Source: Paracoccaceae bacterium
GTDB lineage: Bacteria; Pseudomonadota; Alphaproteobacteria; Rhodobacterales; Rhodobacteraceae
Length of the DNA stretch: 15,861 nt
Reading direction: 5' to 3'
Assembly (NCBI GenBank): GCA_023263735.1
Contig: JALQUQ010000016.1
Coordinates: 1 to 15,861 of the forward strand
The notes under the pieces are model-generated. The model was not told the origin of the DNA. It searched no databases and saw only the letters and a list, made by a program, of their open reading frames with translations. Positions within the stretch are counted from its first letter, which is position 1. The number at the start of each line of letters is the position of its first letter. Positions 7,120 through 14,338 of the stretch are shown in pieces. A program made the translations under genes and the position numbers.

Positions 7120-7134
7120 ATGGTTCGCGCATGA
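7120..7134 (+). other. Four-codon mini-ORF overlapping the arsR start
   Basis: ATG GTT CGC GCA TGA (MVRA) ends in an ATGA overlap with the ATG of the ArsR-family gene. That gene has no clear Shine-Dalgarno, so re-initiation from this mini-ORF is conceivable. It may also be chance. Confidence 0.25.
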
Positions 7135-7499
7135 CCGCGACTGACGCCGATCCCGTTTCCGCCGTGTTTGCCGCCCTTGCCGATCCGACCCGGCGGGCGA
7201 TCCTTGCGATGCTTCTTGAAGATGACATGGCGGTCACCGACGTTGCCGCACCGTTCGAGATGAGCCTTGCGGCCATTTCCAAACATCTGGCCGTGCTATC
7301 CGACGCCCGGTTGATCACCCGAGAACGCCGGGGGCGCGTCATCTGGTGCAAACTGGAACCAGACGGCATGCGCGCGGCATCAATCTGGATGCAGGGCTTT
7401 GGTCAGTTCGACGCCGTTGACCTCGATGCGTTCGAGCGTTTCTTGGAAATCGAACTGACGGAAGCCGACGAAGCCCAAGGCGCAATGGAGCAGGATTAA
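7131..7499 (+). CDS. ArsR/SmtB-family winged-helix repressor
   Basis: 122 residues from the ATG at 7131; the frame is open to a TTG at 7053, but that would place non-conserved residues before the family start. The opening AVFAALADPTRRAILAML and the recognition helix (SLAAISKHLAVLSDARLI, 45-62) followed by the wing RERRGRVIWCKLE are typical ArsR. The only cysteine is C73; there is no CxC metal motif, so it is probably not a classical arsenic or zinc sensor. It resembles the ArsR subgroup that often sits beside SRPBCC-domain proteins, but no such partner is here. Two AACC-N4-GGTT dyads lie upstream. The downstream 50-residue ORF may be co-transcribed. Confidence 0.9.
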   Translation: MTATDADPVSAVFAALADPTRRAILAMLLEDDMAVTDVAAPFEMSLAAISKHLAVLSDARLITRERRGRVIWCKLEPDGMRAASIWMQGFGQFDAVDLDAFERFLEIELTEADEAQGAMEQD

Positions 7500-7591
7500 G
7501 CCGGCCAGTTCCTTTTCACGCGCGCTGCCCTGATTTCGACACAACCTTGTGCAGAATCGCCCCCATGCGACCCCAACCATTGGAGCACAAC

Positions 7592-7744
7592 ATGACCCTT
7601 TTGTTCCAATTCTTTCAAAAGTTCGGCCTCGTTAAGGCACCAGAAGTCGAAGACGAAACGTTCAACCTCCGCCTTCAGCGCAGTGGACTGCAGGAAAGTC
7701 GGCGCGCCAAACGGGGCACGGTTTTCATTCGAACTCTTGTGTGA
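7592..7744 (+). CDS. Possible small protein of 50 residues, unknown function
   Basis: An ORF from the ATG at 7592 with GGAG 7 bases upstream encodes MTLLFQFFQKFGLVKAPEVE and 30 further residues, ending RRAKRGTVFIRTLV. The N-terminus is hydrophobic and aromatic, possibly an amphipathic helix, and the C-terminus is basic. It starts 92 bases after the ArsR-family stop and overlaps the convergent mipZ tail by 20 bases. The frame is open further upstream to 7547 but without a ribosome-binding site. I recognise no family. Reality rests on the ribosome-binding site, the position and the plausible composition only. Confidence 0.42.
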   Translation: MTLLFQFFQKFGLVKAPEVEDETFNLRLQRSGLQESRRAKRGTVFIRTLV

Positions 7745-8537
7745 CGCCCGGCAATTTCAGTTCGACCATCAGATCGCGGACCTCTTGCCGTGCCGCGATA
7801 TTTGAAATGTTCAACTGATCGACCCCCGTGTCTTTCAGGTCCAGAAGGGTGATCCCACGAGGGAAAAGTTCCCGAAAGATCACCCGTTCGGAAAAGCCGG
7901 GCGCAACGCGAAACCCAATCCGGCGCGACAACTCTTCCAAAGCCGCGCCAACCTTGCGTTTGTTGTGCATCTGCTGGGCACCCATTCGGTTGCGCAGCAC
8001 GATCCAGTCGATTGGTTTGAGCCCGGCCTGCGCGCGCAATTGTCGGGCGTTCCAGACCATCTCGGCATAAATTGACGGGCCTTTGACACGGTTCGTCTCG
8101 GGGTCGATCCGCGCCAGCAGGTCGAAATCGACGAAACTGTCGTTCAGCGGCGTGATCAACGTATCGGCCAGCGAATGCGCAACCTGGCTTAGCCGGGTGT
8201 GGCTGCCGGGGCAGTCGATCACGATGAAATCCGACACCGGGTCAAGCTGGGCAATGGCTGCCGACAGACGGGCATCATAGGGGTTTTCACCCGGCTGAAG
8301 GGAGTCGGGCTCCACCTCGGGCAATTCACGGTAATCGGGCGTTGGCAAAGTCAGGTTTGCCCGGCCCAGATAGGCCACCCGATTTTCGATATACCGGCCA
8401 AAGCTTTTCTGCCGCAGATCGAGATCCAGCGCACCAACCCGAAACCCCATGCGACACAGGCCCGTTGCGACATGCATGCAGGTGGTCGATTTGCCCGAGC
8501 CGCCCTTTTCATTGCCCACCACGATGATATGCGCCAC
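7725..8537 (-). CDS. mipZ: MipZ, division-plane-positioning ParA-family ATPase
   Basis: 270 residues from a GTG at 8535-8537, with GGGGGG about 8 bases upstream. The deviant Walker A GNEKGGSGKST (8-18) holds signature lysine K11 and K16. ALDLDLRQKSFGRYIENR (36-53) and FIVIDCPG (104-111, D108) complete the ATP site. TPLNDSFVDFDLL, DWIVLRNRM, GFRVAPGFSERVIFRELFPRG (taken in part) and AARQEVRDLM match Caulobacter MipZ closely. MipZ forms a bipolar gradient through ParB and DNA binding and inhibits FtsZ away from midcell. It is not next to parAB here, as is usual for mipZ. Its 3' end overlaps a possible small gene on the other strand. Confidence 0.95.
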   Translation of the reverse strand: MAHIIVVGNEKGGSGKSTTCMHVATGLCRMGFRVGALDLDLRQKSFGRYIENRVAYLGRANLTLPTPDYRELPEVEPDSLQPGENPYDARLSAAIAQLDPVSDFIVIDCPGSHTRLSQVAHSLADTLITPLNDSFVDFDLLARIDPETNRVKGPSIYAEMVWNARQLRAQAGLKPIDWIVLRNRMGAQQMHNKRKVGAALEELSRRIGFRVAPGFSERVIFRELFPRGITLLDLKDTGVDQLNISNIAARQEVRDLMVELKLPGVTQEFE

Positions 8538-8619
8538 GACCAGCCCCCCAGGATCACTTGGACTCTAGCATCAGCGGCTATCCAAGGACGACAAGAACCG
8601 CAAGAGTGGCAGGAAAGGA

Positions 8620-9051
8620 TTAGCTGGTCGGTGCATTATCCTGACACCGAACATGCGGGCTCACGCACTGCAAAATTGACCAATCCGTGCGCCCCCAACA
8701 AAATCCGTCATTGTCTGGCCACGGTCGCAAAACCCACAGCACCACCGATCCATCCGGGGCGCGCCGGGTTTCCCCCTCCAGCCGCGCAACGATTCCCGTG
8801 CTGGTCACCTCTCGAACGTCATAGACCGCGTGATCGGTGACCCGGCCGTCGTAGACCCGTCCGGGTTGAGAGAATTGAAACACCAGATGCGGCGGCGAAG
8901 GAATGACGCTCAGCTCGACCGGGTTGACCTCACACGACCATTCCGGATCACCGACCTGCCCATAGAGCCCCTGCAAAGACGTCATATCCACCTCTGCCAA
9001 GGCGGGTGCCGCAAGCGTGACAAGGAAAAACGTGGCCAGAATGCGCTTCAT
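8620..9051 (-). CDS. Exported small protein, unknown function
   Basis: 143 residues from the ATG at 9049-9051. Residues 1-19 are a clear Sec signal peptide (MKR, hydrophobic core, cleavage motif ALA before EVD). The mature protein has four cysteines, C40, C118, C129 and C136, which could make two disulfides in the periplasm, and is rich in Val, Trp and Pro with a likely beta-strand pattern. The frame extends upstream across the rpmE terminator, but that part is not credible. No strong ribosome-binding site is seen. It precedes mipZ on the same strand by 82 bases; I recognise no family and see no functional link. Confidence 0.78.
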   Translation of the reverse strand: MKRILATFFLVTLAAPALAEVDMTSLQGLYGQVGDPEWSCEVNPVELSVIPSPPHLVFQFSQPGRVYDGRVTDHAVYDVREVTSTGIVARLEGETRRAPDGSVVLWVLRPWPDNDGFCWGRTDWSILQCVSPHVRCQDNAPTS

Positions 9052-9094
9052 AATGCTCAGATAAAAGCCCGGGCCGGGCCGATTTGGCAAATGA

Positions 9095-9123
9095 AAAAGG
9101 GCGCAGCCTTGCCGCGCCCTTTT
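9095..9123 (-). terminator. Rho-independent terminator after rpmE
   Basis: On the minus strand, AAAAGGGCGC (9114-9123) and GCGCCCTTTT (9095-9104) form a 10-bp stem with a 9-base loop and one more T. It lies about 20 bases after the rpmE stop and ends the rplS-rpmE transcript. Confidence 0.92.
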
Positions 9124-9143
9124 CAGATTTCCGTGTAAGGCTC

Positions 9144-9365
9144 TTAGAAGCCCAGACCGGCGTACTTGTTCTTGAACTTCGACACGCGGCCACCGGTGTC
9201 CATCAGCTTGGCGGTCTGGCCGGTCCAAGCGGGGTGCGAGATCGGGTCGATGTCCAGCGACAGGGTTTCGCCTTCTTTGCCCCAGGTGGAGCGGGTGGTG
9301 TAGGTCGAACCGTCGGTCATTTTCACTTCGATGAAGTGATATTCGGGGTGAATGCCCTTTTTCAT
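9144..9365 (-). CDS. rpmE: 50S ribosomal protein L31
   Basis: 73 residues: [10 protein letters not shown] start, RSTWG, HPAWTG and [12 protein letters not shown] are diagnostic for L31. It has no cysteine, so it is the zinc-independent form usual in alphaproteobacteria, slightly longer than E. coli L31 (70 aa). It starts 11 bases after rplS in the same transcript and is followed by a strong terminator. Confidence 0.97.
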   Translation of the reverse strand: MKKGIHPEYHFIEVKMTDGSTYTTRSTWGKEGETLSLDIDPISHPAWTGQTAKLMDTGGRVSKFKNKYAGLGF

Positions 9366-9376
9366 CGTGAGAATCC

Positions 9377-9751
9377 TTATTCCGACTTTTCTTTGTAGTT
9401 GGTGACTTCGGCGATACGAGCCGACTTACCGCGACGCGAGCGCAGGTAGTACAGCTTGGCGCGGCGGACTTTACCGCGGCGGATCACTTCGATCGAGTCG
9501 ATGTTGGTCGAATACAGCGGGAACATACGCTCAACGCCTTCACCGAACGAAATCTTGCGAACGGTGAACGAAGCAGCCAAGGTCGCGCCGCCACGACGGC
9601 TGATGCAGACGCCCTCATAGGCCTGCACGCGCGAACGGGTGCCTTCGGTCACTTTGTAGCCAACCCGAACGGTGTCGCCCGGCTTGAAATCGGGAATGGT
9701 CTTGCCGAGGGCGGCGATTTGTTCCGCCTCGATTTGTGCGATCAGGTTCAT
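9377..9751 (-). CDS. rplS: 50S ribosomal protein L19
   Basis: 124 residues; [47 protein letters not shown] and [19 protein letters not shown] are diagnostic. L19 sits at the 30S-50S interface. The ribosome-binding site GGAG is 8 bases before the ATG at 9749-9751. In most bacteria rplS follows trmD directly; here an opposing transporter gene and a 300-base leader intervene. The start codon overlaps the stop of a 38-codon leader ORF. Confidence 0.97.
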   Translation of the reverse strand: MNLIAQIEAEQIAALGKTIPDFKPGDTVRVGYKVTEGTRSRVQAYEGVCISRRGGATLAASFTVRKISFGEGVERMFPLYSTNIDSIEVIRRGKVRRAKLYYLRSRRGKSARIAEVTNYKEKSE

Positions 9752-9864
9752 CGCATTTCTCCATATGCCTGCGGTTTTTCCGCAGAGGTGATGCCGCGCC
9801 AGAGCTTCTGGTCTTCAACCGGGTCCGCGATTGCGCCCGCCAGAGATTCGTTCGGCTTTTCCAT
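9748..9864 (-). CDS. Possible 38-residue leader ORF coupled to rplS
   Basis: ATG at 9862-9864 to TGA at 9748-9750, encoding [20 protein letters not shown] and 18 further residues ending PQAYGEMR. The stop overlaps the rplS ATG as ATGA. Codon choice looks coding, with G or C dominating third positions. An AGGGG lies about 11 bases upstream. The frame is open to 10008, but that would begin before the promoter at 9956-9984. It fills the otherwise empty 300-base stretch 9752-10051. It may be a real small gene, a leader peptide that couples translation to L19, or chance; I recognise no homologue. Confidence 0.45.
   Translation of the reverse strand: MEKPNESLAGAIADPVEDQKLWRGITSAEKPQAYGEMR
9769..9785 (-). 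promoter_or_regulatory. Hairpin just upstream of the rplS ribosome-binding site
   Basis: CTGCGG-AAAAA-CCGCAG on the minus strand gives a 6-bp stem ending a few bases before the GGAG of rplS. Two further CTGCGG copies near the predicted 5' end of the transcript (9942-9947 and 9926-9931) could pair with the same 3' arm instead. Confidence 0.5.
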
Positions 9865-9955
9865 TGCGCTTTGCCCCTGCCAAGGTGCCCCGAAGAAGAA
9901 AGTAGAGCGGCAAAAGACAAGCGGCCCGCAGACTGAATCAGCCGCAGACCGGCGC

Positions 9956-9984
9956 GGTATAAGTGCAACAAGTGCTGCGGTCAA
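9956..9984 (-). promoter_or_regulatory. Promoter of rplS-rpmE
   Basis: On the minus strand TTGACC (9979-9984) and TATACC (9956-9961) are exactly 17 bp apart, a close sigma-70 match (5 of 6 and 4 of 6). The predicted start near 9949 gives a leader of about 200 bases before rplS. Confidence 0.72.
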
Positions 9985-10051
9985 CCCATGCTCTCTTGCG
10001 TTTTCCAACGTGGCATTTCAAGACATCGAAAAGCGTTGAAAGCACCCTCAA

Positions 10052-10936
10052 ATGTCCGCCCATCCCCAGGCCCGACCGCTGGTCGGTGTCGTTTTGATGT
10101 CAGTTGCCGTCTTTCTGTTTGCCGCATCGGATTCCTTGGGCAAGGACCTGTTTGAACGCTATCCGGTGCCCATGGTCCAAGGGGCGCGGTATTTCCTGAC
10201 CATCGTCTTGATGTTGGTGTTTTTCTGGCCAAAGCATCGAAAGGCACTTTGGCAAACGCGGCGCACCGGGCTGGTCATCGCCCGCAGTTTGGCCTTGGCA
10301 ATCGGTTCGCTTTCGATGGGCCACGCATTGCAGCTCATGCCAATCGGAGAGGCGGTGGCGATCATCTATCTGTCACCCTTTGCCGTGATGTTGCTGTCGG
10401 GTCCGTTTCTGGGTGAAAAGGTCAAACCCGTGTCATGGGTCTTTGCCGCCGTCGGTTTCTTTGGCGTGCTGACGGTCCTGCGACCGGGGGCTGGGCTTGA
10501 CCCCTTGGGCGTCACGTTTGCTTTGCTTAACGCCGCCGTCTCCACGTTTTATCTGATGTCTTCACGCTCATTGGCGAGGACGGAATCGACCCATGCCATG
10601 CTGTTCTGGACTGCGATCATTGGAACTGGCATTTTTTGGGTGCTCGCCCTTCCGAACTTGCCGTCCGAACTGCCGCCCACAATCGACATGATAAAGATCG
10701 GGGCGTTGGGTGTCTTGGCAACGGTCGCGCATTTTCTGTTTACCGCCGCCTTCCGTGAGGCCCCGCCCTCGCTCCTCGCACCCCTGAACTACACGCATGT
10801 GGTTTGGGCCGCCTTGATGGGGATTGTCGTTTTCGGGCATCTCCCCGACCATTGGACCATTTTGGGGATGGCCATGATCATTTGCGCCGGCATGGCCAGC
10901 GCCATTTATGTCGGGAAACGGCCTAGCGGTTCTTGA
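10052..10936 (+). CDS. EamA-family (DMT superfamily) inner-membrane transporter
   Basis: 294 residues with about ten membrane helices in two EamA repeats (about 10-140 and 150-288). Typical features are the opening GVVLMSVAVFLFAASDSLGK, the end of repeat 1 with AIIYLSPFAVMLLSGPFLGEKV and FGVLTVLRPG, and repeat 2 with FTAAFREAPPSLLAPLNYTHVVWA (quoted in part) and a short basic tail. Such proteins export or import small metabolites; the substrate is unknown. There is no strong ribosome-binding site. It runs opposite to all neighbours, between rplS and trmD, and its 3' end overlaps the trmD 3' end by 14 bases. No terminator is visible for either gene there. Confidence 0.92.
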   Translation: MSAHPQARPLVGVVLMSVAVFLFAASDSLGKDLFERYPVPMVQGARYFLTIVLMLVFFWPKHRKALWQTRRTGLVIARSLALAIGSLSMGHALQLMPIGEAVAIIYLSPFAVMLLSGPFLGEKVKPVSWVFAAVGFFGVLTVLRPGAGLDPLGVTFALLNAAVSTFYLMSSRSLARTESTHAMLFWTAIIGTGIFWVLALPNLPSELPPTIDMIKIGALGVLATVAHFLFTAAFREAPPSLLAPLNYTHVVWAALMGIVVFGHLPDHWTILGMAMIICAGMASAIYVGKRPSGS

Positions 10937-11732
10937 ACGCGTCCCACATGTCAGGCCGCCGTTCCCTCGTCAGCTCTTCGGCCTGTGTGCGGCGCCATTT
11001 TTCTATCTCGGCATGATTGCCCGACAACAAGACCGGGGGGATCTCGCGCCCTTCCCATTCAGGCGGCCGGGTGTATTGGGGATGTTCCAGCAGGCCACTG
11101 GAATGGCTTTCCTCATCCAGACTTTCGGAATTGCCAACCACGCCCGGCAACAGGCGCACAGTCGCATCCAGCATGGCCTGCGCCGCGATTTCGCCGCCCG
11201 TCATCACGAAATCGCCAAGACTGACCTCTTCGATCTGCCAGTGATCCAGCACGCGCTGATCGACCCCCTCGAACCGCCCACAAAGCAGCGTGACCCCATC
11301 CGCTGCGGCCCACCGGCGCGCGGTGGCCTGATCAAACCGCTTGCCGCGCGGTGACAGGTAAACCAACGGCCACTTTTGGCGATCTGTCGGGGCACCGGCC
11401 ATCGCATCGCGCAGGGCTGCATCCACAACATCGGCGCGCAAGACCATTCCAGCCCCCCCACCCGCCGGCGTATCATCTACATTGCGATGCTTGCCCAAAC
11501 CAAAGGGCCGCAGATCAGTGGTTTCCAGACGCCACCGCCCCGTGTCCAGCGCCTTGCCCGTCAGCGACAGCCCCAATACCCCCGGAAAGGCATCGGGAAA
11601 CAGAGTGATCACCCGCGCCTGCCACGCCCCACGCACAGGCGGGCGGCTGGCCAAGAGATCACGGGGCTGAAGCGTCGTGCGAATGGACAAACGTCCATGG
11701 GATTTGGGCGGATTTGGGGATGTATCTGACAT
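10923..11732 (-). CDS. trmD: tRNA (guanine37-N1)-methyltransferase
   Basis: 269 residues. TrmD makes m1G37 in tRNAs and so keeps the reading frame. The N-terminal domain has VITLFPDAFPGVL and KHRNVDDTPAGGGAGMVL; the SAM-binding trefoil knot has LLCGRFEGVDQRV (149-161) and SLGDFVMTGGE (171-181); DEESHSSGLLEHPQYTRP and LLSGNHAEIEKWRR follow. Compared with E. coli TrmD there is an extra N-terminal segment of about 35 residues (SHGRLSI, PRDLLASRP), which from memory is shared by Rhodobacterales TrmDs; GAGCGG precedes the ATG. It is the last gene of the operon and overlaps the convergent transporter gene by 14 bases. Confidence 0.97.
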   Translation of the reverse strand: MSDTSPNPPKSHGRLSIRTTLQPRDLLASRPPVRGAWQARVITLFPDAFPGVLGLSLTGKALDTGRWRLETTDLRPFGLGKHRNVDDTPAGGGAGMVLRADVVDAALRDAMAGAPTDRQKWPLVYLSPRGKRFDQATARRWAAADGVTLLCGRFEGVDQRVLDHWQIEEVSLGDFVMTGGEIAAQAMLDATVRLLPGVVGNSESLDEESHSSGLLEHPQYTRPPEWEGREIPPVLLSGNHAEIEKWRRTQAEELTRERRPDMWDAFKNR

Positions 11733-11795
11733 AGGCCGCTCATATCCGCGCGCCCGGTCTGGCGCAAAGGAAATTCGCGCGCGCCTTGCCAGCGA

Positions 11796-12698
11796 TCACC
11801 CCACGGCCACAGCGACTTCGGGGCTGTGCAGGCGCAGTTCCCGCGCCAATTCGTCAAGGCTGTGCCGCGTTACGGGCGACAGCGCGTCGTCGATTGACAG
11901 TTCAACATCCCGTGCGGGCGGAAAATTGACCCACATCGTACCATCCATGCGCAGCAAGGCCCGGGCGCGGCGTGCGTATAGCAGCAAGAGCGCATCATCA
12001 GACCCAGCCACGTTAAAGGCGCTCATCTGTGCGCTGTGAATGTTTCGGCTCACGCGCTGAGGATCGGTGGCCCACAGGATCAGACCATGGCGCAATCCTG
12101 TGCGCGGAGGGTCCTTCCAATCCAGCTCCATCTCAAGCGCGCACAGGCGCGACGCCCCCTCCGGCCCCTGAAACGCCGCGTCCAAAGCTTCGGCCGTCAG
12201 GTCAGGATCGGCATCATCGGGCAATGCCAGCAGCGTCTTTGTCATGACATCGCCCTCAACCACAGTGTCATCCGGCAGGCTGGACGCATTGATCTGTGCG
12301 ATGGCATCGTCGATCACCTGCTCCATCGCCTCTCCCTTGCGCGGGTCCCAGACCATGCGCGATATGGGCGTGGCCAGAAACGCGATGGCGATGGGCAAAT
12401 AGGGCTCAACCTTCAACGAAAGGCCCGAAAGCGACGCAATCGCCCGACCAACCGCAAAGAGAACCACCACGATCAGAACACTGACCAGCACCTGCAGGAT
12501 GCCGCCCAGAACGATTGTACTGTTCCAGTCCTTGATGTCGCGGGGCCAGCGCGACGGGCGCATCACCACCATCCACAGGGCAAAGAGGGCGACAAAGACG
12601 GGAACGGCCTCCCAAGCCAGTCCGATCATCCCGCCAAGCAGGGGCCCAAGGTAGAGCAGCGCGGCTGCCCCCATCAAAAGTCTAATCTTTACTTGCAT
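11796..12698 (-). CDS. Membrane protein of unknown function in the rimM-trmD interval
   Basis: 300 residues from the second of two tandem ATGs (12696-12698); the first (12699-12701) would sit only one base after the GGGGCGG ribosome-binding site. Four predicted membrane helices lie at about 6-27, 31-48, 61-88 and 99-113, followed by a soluble domain of about 185 residues with acidic stretches (SLPDDTVVEGD, LPDDADPDLTAEALDAAF) and an Arg-rich helix (LLLYARRARALLRMDG). C186 or so (SRLCALE) is the only cysteine. No enzymatic motif or known fold is obvious. It lies 62 bases after rimM and 63 before trmD on the same strand, so it is probably co-transcribed with them. Function unknown. Confidence 0.88.
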   Translation of the reverse strand: MQVKIRLLMGAAALLYLGPLLGGMIGLAWEAVPVFVALFALWMVVMRPSRWPRDIKDWNSTIVLGGILQVLVSVLIVVVLFAVGRAIASLSGLSLKVEPYLPIAIAFLATPISRMVWDPRKGEAMEQVIDDAIAQINASSLPDDTVVEGDVMTKTLLALPDDADPDLTAEALDAAFQGPEGASRLCALEMELDWKDPPRTGLRHGLILWATDPQRVSRNIHSAQMSAFNVAGSDDALLLLYARRARALLRMDGTMWVNFPPARDVELSIDDALSPVTRHSLDELARELRLHSPEVAVAVG

Positions 12699-12704
12699 CA
12701 TACC

Positions 12705-12719
12705 GCCCCAAATCGGGGC
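12705..12719 (-). promoter_or_regulatory. Hairpin covering the ribosome-binding site of the membrane-protein gene
   Basis: On the minus strand GCCCC-GATTT-GGGGC forms a 5-bp GC stem whose 3' arm is the start of the GGGGCGG Shine-Dalgarno. It could limit initiation unless opened by upstream ribosomes. Confidence 0.4.
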
Positions 12720-12763
12720 AGAGAGTGCCTAAATACCGCAGCAGCGTCCAGCCCTTATTGCCG

Positions 12764-13267
12764 TCAGCTTAGACCTTCGGGAAGATCCGCAATCACGCGG
12801 CGCGCCGTCAGGTCAACCGTCGGAACCGCCTCTTTGGTAAAGGGCACCAAGAGGGGTTGCTTGAGCCCCGGCCCCATGACCTCCAAGAGATCACCCGCGC
12901 CATGGTTGTGGATGGCGCGGATCGTTCCCAGCAAGATGCCGCCCGTGTCAAGCACGTCCAAACCAATCAGATCGGCATGGTAGAATTCGTCATCCGGCAG
13001 ATTGGGAAGCTTGTCCCGATCCACATACAGCATCAGCCCCCGCAGGGCATCGGCCTGTTCCTTGGTCGAAACCCCGGACAGTCGCGCACCAAGACCACCC
13101 GCCACGGGCCGGGTCAGTTTGACCACATAGCTTTTCTGCCCATCCTCGGTGAAGAGGGGGCCGTAATCGGCGATGGTCTCTGGATCGGCGCAAAAGGATT
13201 TCAGCCGCACCTCGCCGCGTACCCCAAAGGCACCGGCAACCGATCCTACGCAGATACGCTCGCTCAC
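12764..13267 (-). CDS. rimM: Ribosome maturation factor RimM
   Basis: 167 residues from a GTG at 13265-13267 directly after the bluB stop (no gap), with GGAG in the bluB end as ribosome-binding site. The N-terminal RimM domain has [19 protein letters not shown]; the C-terminal PRC barrel begins at [16 protein letters not shown] (about 90-105) and includes GDLLEVMG and [14 protein letters not shown]. RimM binds S19 and helps mature the 30S head. Its linkage to rpsP and trmD is conserved in bacteria. Confidence 0.97.
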   Translation of the reverse strand: MSERICVGSVAGAFGVRGEVRLKSFCADPETIADYGPLFTEDGQKSYVVKLTRPVAGGLGARLSGVSTKEQADALRGLMLYVDRDKLPNLPDDEFYHADLIGLDVLDTGGILLGTIRAIHNHGAGDLLEVMGPGLKQPLLVPFTKEAVPTVDLTARRVIADLPEGLS

Positions 13268-13930
13268 TTAGCGCTTCTCCATCCAGAGTGTCGGGGCGCG
13301 GGTTTCCCACCCCTTTGTCTCAAGCTCGGGTGTGACCGTCGGCTCGTTCGGATACCCTATACAAAGATATCCAATCAGCTGCCAATGGTCCGGCACCCCC
13401 AAATCTGACGCCATCTTGATCGGGTCCAAGATCGACACCCAACCCAGACCCAGACCCGCGGCCCGCAGCGCGATCCAGAACAGCGTGATCGCACCCACAA
13501 CCGAATAGGCCCGCATTTGCGGCATCGTTCCAGCACCAAGGCCGGCCCCTTTTTCGGTCTGCTCATCGCAAAAGACGGCGATCTGAACCGGCGCTTCGCG
13601 CATGCCAGACAGTTTCAACGACGCATAAAGCTTGGCTTTGTCGCTGTCGTAGCCAGACAGGGCCCGCTCGTTCGCGGCGGTGTAATTCTTCAGGGCAGCT
13701 TCGCGGGCTTCGGGGCTTTCCACGCGGATCAGGCGCCAAGGTTCTGACAACCCAACCGAGGGCGCCAGAGAAAAGGCCCGCAGACATTCTGCCAATGTGG
13801 TTTCATCAACCATATCGGGCCGGAAATGGCGGACATCGCGTCGCCATCGCATCAGCTCGAACAATTCCGCCCGAAAGGCGGTAAAGTCGCCGCCCCGAAG
13901 GGCGGCGTCTCTGTCAGCCTTGCTGATCAC
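13268..13930 (-). CDS. bluB: 5,6-dimethylbenzimidazole synthase BluB
   Basis: 220 residues, nitroreductase fold. BluB cleaves reduced FMN with O2 to form 5,6-dimethylbenzimidazole, the lower ligand of vitamin B12. [11 protein letters not shown] (29-39) with D32, [10 protein letters not shown] (56-65), the [17 protein letters not shown] region and [12 protein letters not shown] (159-170) with S166 match the BluB-specific pattern; Sinorhizobium BluB needs D32 and S167. Ordinary nitroreductases lack the SVG-S-PW and GWVSI combination. The GTG start overlaps the rpsP stop as GTGA, and rimM follows with no gap, so the gene is embedded in the ribosomal operon. No other cobalamin gene and no B12 riboswitch is seen in the window. 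Confidence 0.9.
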   Translation of the reverse strand: MISKADRDAALRGGDFTAFRAELFELMRWRRDVRHFRPDMVDETTLAECLRAFSLAPSVGLSEPWRLIRVESPEAREAALKNYTAANERALSGYDSDKAKLYASLKLSGMREAPVQIAVFCDEQTEKGAGLGAGTMPQMRAYSVVGAITLFWIALRAAGLGLGWVSILDPIKMASDLGVPDHWQLIGYLCIGYPNEPTVTPELETKGWETRAPTLWMEKR

Positions 13931-14280
13931 TCTTCAGCCGGAGCAGCGGCGCGAGCAGCTTTTTTCGCTGCGCGTTCTGCCATTTGCTTGCCCGGGACGC
14001 CTGCTTTGGCATTGTTGCGGACTTTCTTGGCCACAACGCCAGCAGCTTCCAAGAAGCGTGCAACGCGGTCGGTCGGCTGAGCGCCGGTTGCCAGCAATTC
14101 CTTGATCCGGTCAACGTTCATGACGACGCGGTTTTCGTCGTCCTTGGCCAGCATCGGGTTGTAGGTGCCCAGCTTTTCCAGGAAACGGCCATCGCGCGGC
14201 ATACGCGAATCCGACAGAACGATCGAATAGTGAGGGCGCTTTTTCGAACCACCACGGGCGAGACGGATTTTAGTTGCCAT
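13927..14280 (-). CDS. rpsP: 30S ribosomal protein S16
   Basis: 117 residues from the ATG at 14278-14280 with AAAAGGAG 8 bases upstream; an in-frame extension to 14331 is not conserved and lies in the intergenic part. [38 protein letters not shown] and [12 protein letters not shown] are diagnostic. The C-terminus carries about 35 extra residues relative to E. coli S16, Lys/Ala-rich ([20 protein letters not shown]), as is common in alphaproteobacteria. The stop overlaps the bluB start by four bases. Confidence 0.97.
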   Translation of the reverse strand: MATKIRLARGGSKKRPHYSIVLSDSRMPRDGRFLEKLGTYNPMLAKDDENRVVMNVDRIKELLATGAQPTDRVARFLEAAGVVAKKVRNNAKAGVPGKQMAERAAKKAARAAAPAEE

Positions 14281-14338
14281 GTCAGTATCTCCTTTTAATG
14301 GCGAGGGACGGGACGCTGTGGCCCCAGTCAATTCGGGG

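Noticed and set aside
7540..7551. CACAA-CC-TTGTG dyad between arsR and the 50-residue ORF
   Set aside because: Short 5-bp arms with no second copy; not distinguishable from chance.
9144..9365. L31 without zinc-binding cysteines as an oddity
   Set aside because: The cysteine-free form is normal for alphaproteobacterial L31.
9748..10008. 86-codon version of the rplS leader ORF
   Set aside because: It would start upstream of the predicted promoter and include non-coding-looking sequence; the 38-codon version is preferred.
12036..12983. 315-codon open frame on the plus strand across the membrane protein and rimM
   Set aside because: Shadow of two genes on the minus strand; low-complexity Arg/His/Gln-rich translation and no sensible start region.
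14281..14338. TTGACT in the gap before rpsP as a promoter
   Set aside because: No -10-like sequence lies 16-18 bp downstream; the genes on either side probably share one transcript.
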